A DNA stretch of 64,000 nucleotides. It comes from Corallococcus coralloides DSM 2259. GTDB lineage: Bacteria; Myxococcota; Myxococcia; Myxococcales; Myxococcaceae. The number at the start of each line of letters is the position of its first letter. The stretch's first letter is position 1. The notes below the pieces were generated by a model, which was given only the letters and a program-made list of their open reading frames with translations, was not told where the DNA came from and searched no databases. The translations under genes were made by a program, and so were the position numbers. Below are positions 8,282-15,304 of the stretch, piece after piece. Location: NCBI RefSeq assembly GCF_000255295.1, contig NC_017030.1, forward strand, positions 3,844,001 to 3,908,000, given 5' to 3'.

Positions 8282-9676
8282 TCAATCAATGGCAGTCGTG
8301 CTCGGCATGGGCATGCGCGACCGGGTGCGCCGGCGCCAGAACAGGAACACGGGCACGCCCGCGCCAAACAGCAACGTGCCCTTGAGCGCGTTGAGCGGGT
8401 TGGAGGCCGTGGAGCCCAGAATCACGTACAGCGCCGCCGCGATGAAGAGGAGCGGGGTGATGGGATAGCCGGGCACCCGGTACGCGGCGCGGGGCACCAG
8501 CCCCTGCCGTTCGCGAGCGCGGTAGACGAACAGCGTCGCGGCCGTGGCGCCGAAGATGAGCCAGTCGGCGAAGACGACGTAGTCGAGCAGCTCGCCGTAC
8601 GTGCCCGTGCCCGTGAGGAGGATGGCCCAGGCCGCCTGGAAGAGGATGGCGTTGGAAGGCGTGCGGTAGCGCGGGTGAAGCCGGGCCATCCACGGGAAGA
8701 ACAGCCCGTCCGCGGCCATCGCCTGGTACACGCGCGGCGAGACGAGGATGACGAGGTTGAGGAACCCGAAGGTGGAGAGGGCGACCCCCAGGGTGATGAA
8801 TGTGCGGCCCGCGGGGCCGATGAGTTGGCCGAGCGCGTCCGCCGCCGGGGCGCTGCTCCCCGCGAGCCCCACCGCGCCGAGCGTGCGCAGGTAGGTGAGG
8901 TTCGCGAGCAGGTACACCGTCACCACGCCGATGACGCCGAGCAGCAGGGCGCGCGGCAGGTTGCGCTCGGGGTCGACCATCTCCTCGGCCACGAAGTTCG
9001 TCTGCTGCCACCCTCCGTAGCTGAACAGCACCGGGACGAGCGCGGCCCCCAGCGCGAGCACCAGGGAGTCGGGCGCCTCCGGAGCGGCGACGGCTTCCAC
9101 CGCGGCGGGAGGGGCGCTGTCGAGCAGGAGCCCCGCGCCCACGAGCACCGCGAGCGCCAGCAGCTTGAGCACGGTGAAGATGTTCTGCGTGAGCGCGCCG
9201 GACCGCACGCCGAAGTAGTTCACCCCGGAGAGCAGGAGGATGGCACCGACGGCGAGGGGAAAGCGGAACCCGGGCCCCAGGCCGGTGAGCGCGAGGGTGT
9301 AGTTGGCGAAGGTGACGGCCACCGCGGCGATGGCCCCGGTGGCGATCATCAGCATCAATCCCCACGCATTGAGGAACGCGGGCAGCGGGCCGAAGGCATC
9401 GCGCAGATAGACATAGCTGCCGCCCGCCTTGGGGATGCGCTGGCCCAGCTCTCCGTAGATGAAGGCGCCAATGAGCGCCACGCCTCCGCCGAGCAGCCAC
9501 ACGGCCAGGGTGAGCGCGGGCGTGTGCACGCGCTGCGCGACGATGGCCGGGTTGAGGAAGATGCCCGAGCCGATGATGCCGCCAATGACGAGCATCACCC
9601 CCGAGAACAAGCCCACGCGTCGAGCGTACCCGTCGCGGTGGGACGCGGCTTCATCCGGGAGAGGGGAGGGGCTCAT
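8282..9676 (-). CDS. APC-superfamily amino acid permease
   Basis: A 464-aa membrane transporter starting at MSPSPLPDEAASH; an alternative ATG lies four codons upstream. The APC signature GGIIGSGIF appears in helix 1 (~residue 30), and about 12 hydrophobic helices follow. Other family landmarks are FSYGGWQQTNFVAEEM in helix 6 and NLPRALLLG. The length (~460) and pattern fit the LAT/serine-threonine-exchanger-like branch, moving amino acids or amines across the inner membrane. The basic tail (WRRRTRSRMP) is cytoplasmic. No enzyme partner is adjacent. Confidence 0.88.
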   Translation of the reverse strand: MSPSPLPDEAASHRDGYARRVGLFSGVMLVIGGIIGSGIFLNPAIVAQRVHTPALTLAVWLLGGGVALIGAFIYGELGQRIPKAGGSYVYLRDAFGPLPAFLNAWGLMLMIATGAIAAVAVTFANYTLALTGLGPGFRFPLAVGAILLLSGVNYFGVRSGALTQNIFTVLKLLALAVLVGAGLLLDSAPPAAVEAVAAPEAPDSLVLALGAALVPVLFSYGGWQQTNFVAEEMVDPERNLPRALLLGVIGVVTVYLLANLTYLRTLGAVGLAGSSAPAADALGQLIGPAGRTFITLGVALSTFGFLNLVILVSPRVYQAMAADGLFFPWMARLHPRYRTPSNAILFQAAWAILLTGTGTYGELLDYVVFADWLIFGATAATLFVYRARERQGLVPRAAYRVPGYPITPLLFIAAALYVILGSTASNPLNALKGTLLFGAGVPVFLFWRRRTRSRMPMPSTTAID

Positions 9677-9765
9677 GGGCCCCAGCATATCGGCTGGCCT
9701 GGCTGCTCCCGAAAATGTCCCCTGCCGGGCGTGGAACCGGTCTTCCCCCAGTCCCTGGGTGGGAC

Positions 9766-10044
9766 CTAGTCCGCGATGGTGCAGAGCATGTTCTGACAGG
9801 TGCCCTCGCCCGGGGGACATTCACTGAGCAGACAATCCCTGCACGAGATGGAGCAGATCCGGGGCCGGGGCGCGGCGGGGTCACCGCCCTCTGTCACGGT
9901 GGTGGCTCCCGAGGCACGCTCGGCGGCGGCCATGGACGGGGACTCCGGGATGGAGCTGGGGACCACCGCCAGGGCCGTGCCCGTGATGAGTCCCACCAAC
10001 AGGGCAAGGCCGGACAACGACTTCATCAGCTGGGTCGAGTGCAT
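9766..10044 (-). CDS. Small secreted Cys-rich peptide
   Basis: A 92-aa protein chosen from an ATG with a GGAAGG ribosome site. Residues 7-27 form a signal peptide (MKSLSGLALLVGLITGTALA). The C-terminal ~30 residues hold six Cys in the spacing C-x3-C-x2-C-x4-C-x6-C-x4-C, ending CTIAD. Myxobacterial genomes encode many short secreted peptides with a Cys-rich tail, often of unknown role. The Cys cluster could make disulfides, bind a metal, or be post-translationally modified. No maturation enzyme is adjacent. Confidence 0.6.
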   Translation of the reverse strand: MHSTQLMKSLSGLALLVGLITGTALAVVPSSIPESPSMAAAERASGATTVTEGGDPAAPRPRICSISCRDCLLSECPPGEGTCQNMLCTIAD

Positions 10045-10192
10045 GTTTGCCTTCCGGGTTGAGCAGCGATTGCCTTGTTTGTCATAGGCGTGGCCGTCAG
10101 CCACTTGCAATGCGCGGCGTTCCATTCCAGGTCAGCAGGCGCGCCTCGGGTTCAGAATGAGGCGTTCCACGGAGGCGCGGCGCCGAAGCGGC

Positions 10193-10597
10193 TCAGCCCA
10201 CGACGGCCGTGGCTTCGATCTCGACGAGGACGCCCGGCTCGTAGAGCACGGAGACCCCGATCAGCGATGCCGGCGCCGGAGAGATCCGCAGCTCCCTGGC
10301 GACCTGCTCGATGCCGGCGAGGAAGTCAGGCATTGATTCGCGCTTCCAGTCGACCACGTAGAACGTCAGCCGGACGACGTCGTCGAACGTCGCTCCAGCG
10401 GCCGCGAGGGCGATGGCGACGTTGCGGTAGGCCTGCGCCACCTGTCCGGCCAGGTCGCCGCGAGCGACCAGCTGGCCCTCCGCGTCGTACGCGACCTGTC
10501 CCGCGATGTGCACCTGCCGGGTGCCGGTGGCGATGGCCACCTGCCGGTACACGTCGGGCTTCATGATTCCGTCGGGGTTGAGCAGGGTCACGGGCAT
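10193..10597 (-). CDS. RidA/YjgF/Rid-family protein
   Basis: A 134-aa protein starting at MPVTLLNPDG, preceded by GGAGAT. Family landmarks are HIAGQVAYDAEGQLV, GDLAGQVAQAYRNVAIALAAAG, VVRLTFYVVD and VLVEIEATAVV. RidA proteins form trimers that hydrolyse reactive enamine/imine intermediates. The conserved Arg normally found in the PARS motif before the last strand is replaced here (PASLIGVS), so the true RidA 2-aminoacrylate deaminase activity is doubtful and another Rid subfamily is more likely. It is divergent from a LysR regulator. Confidence 0.85.
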   Translation of the reverse strand: MPVTLLNPDGIMKPDVYRQVAIATGTRQVHIAGQVAYDAEGQLVARGDLAGQVAQAYRNVAIALAAAGATFDDVVRLTFYVVDWKRESMPDFLAGIEQVARELRISPAPASLIGVSVLYEPGVLVEIEATAVVG

Positions 10598-10701
10598 GGA
10601 GGATCTCCAGAGGGATGCGAGTGCCGGACTCGTATACCGGGGCCATTGGCGAACAGCGTTCCCCTCTCCAGCGACGCGGTCGCTACAATCGAGCACCCTC
10701 G

Positions 10702-11613
10702 ATGAAGCGCGCCCACCTGGATGAGATCTTCGCCTTCATGTCCGTCGTGGACGCGGGCAGCTTCGTGGGCGGCGGAGAGGCCCTCGGCCTGACGCGCTCG
10801 GCGGCGGGCAAGGCCTTGGCCCGGCTGGAGTCCCGCCTCGGGGTGCGCCTGCTCAATCGCACGACACGCCAGCTGAGCCTCACCGACGAGGGCCGCGTCT
10901 TCCATGAGCACTGCCTGCAGGTCCTCGCGGCCCTGGACGACGCGGAGGCCAGCGTCGGGCAGCGCACGGGCACCCCCCGAGGATTGCTGCGGCTCACGCT
11001 GCCCGCCGCGTTCGGCAGGCTGCATGTCCTTCCCTTGCTGCGGGACTACCTGCGGACCTGGCCGGAGGTGCAGGCGGAGGTGAGCTTCTCCGATCGCGTC
11101 TCGGACATCATCGAGGAGGGCTACGACCTGGCGGTGCGCATCAATGCCTCCAGCACCGATACGCGCCTGGTTTCGAGGACCGTGGCCAGATACCCGGTGT
11201 TCGTCTGCGCGGCGCCCGCCTACCTGGAGGCGCGCGGCGAACCCCGCACGCCGGAGGACCTGTCCGCGCATGAGTGCCTGGTCTTCAGCAGCCGGACGCG
11301 ACGGCAGCACTGGCACCTGCGCCAGAAGGGCGGCTCCACGGTGAAGGTGGAGGGGCGAAGCCGCCTGCGGCTCGACAGTGGCGAGGCGATCCGGGACGCA
11401 GCCGTCGCGGGGCTGGGCATCGCCTATCTTCCCGGCTTCCTGGTCGACGAAGACCTGGCGGCCGGGCGGCTCAAGGCGCTGCTCCCGTCCTGTGAGACGG
11501 AGCACGTCCCGATCATGGCGCTCTACCCGAGCAAACGTCACCTGCCGGCGAAGGTGCGGCGCTTCATCGACCTGATGGTCGAGCAATGGAACCCGAGCGT
11601 CACGGTTCGATGA
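10702..11613 (+). CDS. LysR-family transcriptional regulator
   Basis: A 303-aa regulator starting at MKRAHLDEIFAF. The winged HTH occupies residues 1-60 (FMSVVDAGSFVGGGEALGLTRSAAGKALARLE, then RLLNRTTR), and the PBP2-like effector domain follows (~90-295). The sequence is closest to the CrgA/DmlR-like LTTR branch (GLLRLTLPAAFGRLHVLPLL, YDLAVRIN, VAGLGIAYLPGFLV). It is divergent from the Rid-family gene, its most likely target. The 3' end overlaps the convergent lipoprotein gene by 14 bp. Confidence 0.9.
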   Translation: MKRAHLDEIFAFMSVVDAGSFVGGGEALGLTRSAAGKALARLESRLGVRLLNRTTRQLSLTDEGRVFHEHCLQVLAALDDAEASVGQRTGTPRGLLRLTLPAAFGRLHVLPLLRDYLRTWPEVQAEVSFSDRVSDIIEEGYDLAVRINASSTDTRLVSRTVARYPVFVCAAPAYLEARGEPRTPEDLSAHECLVFSSRTRRQHWHLRQKGGSTVKVEGRSRLRLDSGEAIRDAAVAGLGIAYLPGFLVDEDLAAGRLKALLPSCETEHVPIMALYPSKRHLPAKVRRFIDLMVEQWNPSVTVR

Positions 11614-12013
11614 CGAAGGAATTGCTGACCACCGGCTCCTGCACGCTGCGCCCCTGGGCGTCGGTCTCCAGGGTGTCCACGTCGTGCACGATGCGGTACT
11701 CACCGGACGCCAGCTCCGAGGGGAGCTTCAGCGTGCCATGGGCCCGGGCGCTGGCCTTCAGCGTGTGCTGGCTGGCCTGGCATGCCTCGTCCTCGCCCAG
11801 GTGCGGGGTGGTGATCCATTCGGTGTCGTCCCTGCGCTCGACCCGCACGAAGCAGAGGTTGTAGCCCACCTCGCGGGTGCCCTCGTTGCGCAGCTCGAGC
11901 TGGACGGTGTCACCGGGGCGGTACTCCGTGGCGTCCGTGGAGAGGGAGACTTCGACCTCCCCACAAGCCACCAGCAGCGCGGTGAGGGCCATCAACGGAA
12001 CGGTGAGTCGCAT
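11600..12013 (-). CDS. Small Ig-like lipoprotein
   Basis: A 137-aa lipoprotein starting at MRLTVPLMALTALLVACGE, with the lipobox LVAC at Cys17 and a very strong ribosome site (AGGAGG). The mature domain (EYRPGDTVQLELRNEGTREVGYNLCF to the terminal SNSFVIEP) resembles the Ig-like fold of BsuPI/Big-type surface domains. It contains two further Cys (LCFV and DEACQ) that may form a disulfide. Function is unknown. It overlaps the LysR gene tail to tail. Confidence 0.7.
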   Translation of the reverse strand: MRLTVPLMALTALLVACGEVEVSLSTDATEYRPGDTVQLELRNEGTREVGYNLCFVRVERRDDTEWITTPHLGEDEACQASQHTLKASARAHGTLKLPSELASGEYRIVHDVDTLETDAQGRSVQEPVVSNSFVIEP

Positions 12014-12140
12014 CTGCGTCCTCCTGGGATTGAGTCCCGGCGCTGATGCAGACGTCAGGCCATGGTCATCCCATCGTTTTCCGGAGGAACGCACGCCTCC
12101 AGGCCTCTCAGTTATTTGAGAGGTCCGGACCGCGGCCACG

Positions 12141-12181
12141 AAAAAGCCCCACCTCCCCGGGTGACACCGGAGAGGCGGGGC
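12141..12181 (-). terminator. Rho-independent terminator of the cytochrome gene
   Basis: On the minus strand a GC-rich stem (GCCCCgCCTC pairing with GAGGtGGGGC, 12146-12181) is followed by TTTTT (12145-12141). It lies 24 bp beyond the stop of the cytochrome/beta-propeller gene. Confidence 0.8.
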
Positions 12182-12204
12182 AGGGGGCCATCCACGTCAA
12201 TCTG

Positions 12205-15090
12205 TCACTGTCCGTCGAGCCTGCCGTCCAGGTTCCGGTCGAGCGCGATGCGCGTGCCAGAGCCCGGAGGCACCGCGGTGAAGGTCACCTCCTGGCCCAG
12301 CGTGTTCGCCAGCGCGCGCAGGGCCGTGGTGGTGAGGTTGGCAGTGCCGTCGTCCGGCTTCCACGTGCCGGCTGCGCGGTCGAAGAGGAAGCCCTTCACG
12401 CGCGTGCCGATGGCGGCCTTCGCCACCAGGTCGGCCTCATACGTGGAGCCGCCGAGGATCTTCGACACGAAGGGCGCCTTCGCCCGGGCGATGAGCAGGT
12501 CGATGCGCGCTCCCACCGCGGAGGCGTTCGTCGAGGTGAGCGTCACCTGCTGTCCGACGATGGGCGCCAGGTCCGAGTCCACCGCCATCATGTAGGCCTC
12601 CACCTCGCGGCGCTCGGTGTCGCTGCGGAAGCCCACCAGCGGCCCGCCGATGCTGGTGTTGGAGAAGACGATGGCGCTGAAGAAGCGGAACAGCGTGTCC
12701 ACCGCGCCATCGTGCGTGTAGCCGAAGCCGCGGATCTGGTCGCCCGTGGGCCCGGTCTCCGAGTGCTGGAAGAAGCTGCTGTCCGGGAAGCCGAACATGC
12801 CGACCTTCGTGTACATGTTGCGCACGTGGGGAATCTTCATGATCTGGCTGATTCCCTCGAAGCTCGCCTGACCGTCGGTGCCGAAGTGGCCCTGCGCGGC
12901 GTCGATGGTGTGACAGCCATTGCAGTTGAAGCCGGTGTTGCTGCCAATCGCCAGGCCGTCCACGCGGCGGCTGCCGAAGTAGAAGTCGCGGCCGGCCGCC
13001 TGCGTGGACGTGAGCGAGTTGTCCAGCTTGCGGATGGGGTTGGGCGGCAGCTGCACCTGGAGCTGGAAGTTCGTGAACTGGTTCATCTCCGCCTCGGTGG
13101 GCTGATCCGCGCGGCCGAGCAGCCCGGGGAAGGCGACGACGAAGTTCTTGAACGACAGGTCCTCGTCATATGAACCCGAGCCGAAGAAGCCCGTCGACCG
13201 GTCCCCGCGCCAGTGCATGGCGCCCGAGGTGGACATGCCGCGCAGGGTCTGCGTCGTCATGGGCCCCTTCATCGGGTGGAAGGAGTTCTGGTTGCCGGTG
13301 CCGTTGACGTCCGAGCTCGGGTGGCCGGTGAGCAGACGGAACGCGCCAATCTCCAGGCTGCTCGCGAGCCGCTTGTCGATGCCGTTGGCCGTCACCGGGT
13401 CATCCGGGTTGCCCAGGTCCCAGGCGAGCTCGTCCTTGTCACCGAAGATGTGGCAGCTGGCGCAGGAGGCTTCTCCATTGGCCGAGGAGAAGTTCGCGTC
13501 GTAGAGGAACGGACGGCCCTGCACGACGGAGGCGGGCTCGGGGTTGTAGAGGGCCGCCGAGGCCAGCTGGCTCTTCGTGGCCAGGTCGATGACCTTCACC
13601 GCGTTGTCGAAGCGGGTCATCACGTAGAGGCGGTTGCGCGCCTCGTCCAGCACCAGGCCGCTGGGGCCGCCGCCGCTCACCGGGATGTAGTTGGCGCTGG
13701 CCGTCCGCGGGTTGAAGGTGTCCGCCTCCAGCGCCGCCGTGTCGAAGACGCCGACCTTGCTGGAGCTGAACGCGGCCACGTACAGCTTCGCGCCGTCGCT
13801 GGAGATGGCCATCTCCGTGGGAGTGGAGAGGCTGTGGTTCTTCGCCGTGGGGTCGAAGCCGGGTGCGCCAGCCAGCTTCGAGTAGTCGATGTGCTTGTTC
13901 AGGTGGCGCGGAGACACCGTCGTCCCCTTGATGACGGTGATGCGCATCTTCGCGATGTTGCCCTGCACCGTGCTGCCGCCGAAGGCGCCGGGGCCCTCGA
14001 AGCGGGTGTGGTTGTTGGCGTCGCTGTTGGTCGCGTACACCGCGCCCGTCTTCGGGTTGGTGGCCAGGTTGAAGACGGTGGTTCCCACGCCCGTGTAGAA
14101 CGCCTTCTGCTGAAGGCCGTCCGCGTCGATGGCGAAGACGTCCTTGTCCGGCAGGTTGAAGCGCACGCCGTTGTTCCAGCTGCGGCCGAGCGTGTCCTCC
14201 CAGCGGCTGAGGGCGCTGTTCCACTTGACGATGAGGCCCGTCTCCGGCGCCTTCGCACCCTGGGCGTTCGTGGACGGCCCGGGCAGGCCCCCCAGGAAGA
14301 GGTTGTTGCCCCACGGGAACGAATCCGGCTGCACCAGGCACACGCCTGCGCTGCCAAAGCCGTTGCACACGCTGTCCATGTTGATGGTCGTCGTCCGGTT
14401 GCCGGACTGGGCAATGGCCGCGTAGACCGTCTTCCTGTCCGGGCTGACGGCGAGGCCTCGCGGCGTGTCGCCGAAGAGCGTCAGGATGCGGACGGGCGTG
14501 CCTCCCAGCGTCGTCCCCAGGGACGCGGGGTTGAAGACCCAGATGTCCGCGCGGCCCACACCCGGCGTGGTGAGCTGCGGATCCCCCGCGCCGGGCACGG
14601 AGGCGATGGATGGATCCGTGCGCTGCTGGCCGCGGTGCGCGGTGGTGATGAACGCATGGCCGTTGGCGCCAGCGAAGACGATGTCGCGCGGCTCGTCACC
14701 CACGAGCAGCGTGCGCACCACGCGCGGCGTGCCGCTCACGCTCACCACGCTGACGCTGTCGGACAGGTGGTTGACCACCCAGACCTCGGTGTCGTTGCGC
14801 ACGGCGACGGAGACCGGCTCCAGGCCCACCGGCACTTCCGCCGCGAGCGACAGGCCCGCGCTGGTGACGTTGAAGACCTCCAGGCGGTTGTCCGGCGTGT
14901 TGACGGCGAACAGCTTCGTCCCGTCCGGAGAGAGGGCCAACGGACGCACGTGCGCGCTCTCGAACTCGATGAACGAGGGCGCCTGGGCTGCGGCGGGGGA
15001 GGCAACGAACAGCGATGCGGCGGCGCACAGCAGACCGGCTCGGGCGCGCCACCGGTTCTTGCTCGGGCCCACTTGCGGGGTACGGACCAT
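12205..15090 (-). CDS. Secreted YncE-type beta-propeller with di-haem cytochrome c domain
   Basis: A 961-aa protein starting at MVRTPQVG with a good AGGAGA site and a signal peptide (LLCAAASLFVASPAAAQA). The first ~530 residues are YncE-like propeller repeats (HVRPLALSPDGTKLFAVN, PRGLAVSPDRKTVYAA, SGLVLDEARNRLYVMTR). The C-terminal part carries two c-type haem sites, CASCH (Cys543-His547) and CNGCH (Cys723-His727), as in cytochrome c peroxidase/MauG-like proteins. It should act in the periplasm or at the cell surface in electron transfer or peroxide chemistry. A terminator follows. The large divergent regulator gene begins 214 bp away. Confidence 0.85.
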   Translation of the reverse strand: MVRTPQVGPSKNRWRARAGLLCAAASLFVASPAAAQAPSFIEFESAHVRPLALSPDGTKLFAVNTPDNRLEVFNVTSAGLSLAAEVPVGLEPVSVAVRNDTEVWVVNHLSDSVSVVSVSGTPRVVRTLLVGDEPRDIVFAGANGHAFITTAHRGQQRTDPSIASVPGAGDPQLTTPGVGRADIWVFNPASLGTTLGGTPVRILTLFGDTPRGLAVSPDRKTVYAAIAQSGNRTTTINMDSVCNGFGSAGVCLVQPDSFPWGNNLFLGGLPGPSTNAQGAKAPETGLIVKWNSALSRWEDTLGRSWNNGVRFNLPDKDVFAIDADGLQQKAFYTGVGTTVFNLATNPKTGAVYATNSDANNHTRFEGPGAFGGSTVQGNIAKMRITVIKGTTVSPRHLNKHIDYSKLAGAPGFDPTAKNHSLSTPTEMAISSDGAKLYVAAFSSSKVGVFDTAALEADTFNPRTASANYIPVSGGGPSGLVLDEARNRLYVMTRFDNAVKVIDLATKSQLASAALYNPEPASVVQGRPFLYDANFSSANGEASCASCHIFGDKDELAWDLGNPDDPVTANGIDKRLASSLEIGAFRLLTGHPSSDVNGTGNQNSFHPMKGPMTTQTLRGMSTSGAMHWRGDRSTGFFGSGSYDEDLSFKNFVVAFPGLLGRADQPTEAEMNQFTNFQLQVQLPPNPIRKLDNSLTSTQAAGRDFYFGSRRVDGLAIGSNTGFNCNGCHTIDAAQGHFGTDGQASFEGISQIMKIPHVRNMYTKVGMFGFPDSSFFQHSETGPTGDQIRGFGYTHDGAVDTLFRFFSAIVFSNTSIGGPLVGFRSDTERREVEAYMMAVDSDLAPIVGQQVTLTSTNASAVGARIDLLIARAKAPFVSKILGGSTYEADLVAKAAIGTRVKGFLFDRAAGTWKPDDGTANLTTTALRALANTLGQEVTFTAVPPGSGTRIALDRNLDGRLDGQ

Positions 15091-15304
15091 GGGGATCTCC
15101 TGGGTGAGCGGGGAAGAGCTGCGCACTCGGGATTACCAGTGAGGCCCGCGACATCGCCCCCTCCGAAGGGAGGGGCAGGGGAGGGGGGCTGTGACGCATT
15201 GCGGTGTTTGCTGTCTGACATTGGATGCGCCAGCGCCCCGGTCCCCGCCCGAGCGGCCCGTGGTCTACTTGGCATTGCCATCGGTCTTGGGGGGGAACGT
15301 GCCC

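Noticed and set aside
15156..15176. GC-rich inverted repeat between the cytochrome and MalT genes
   Set aside because: The stem has a mismatch and a 3-base loop and lies in a C/G-rich tract common in such genomes; neither gene ends here.
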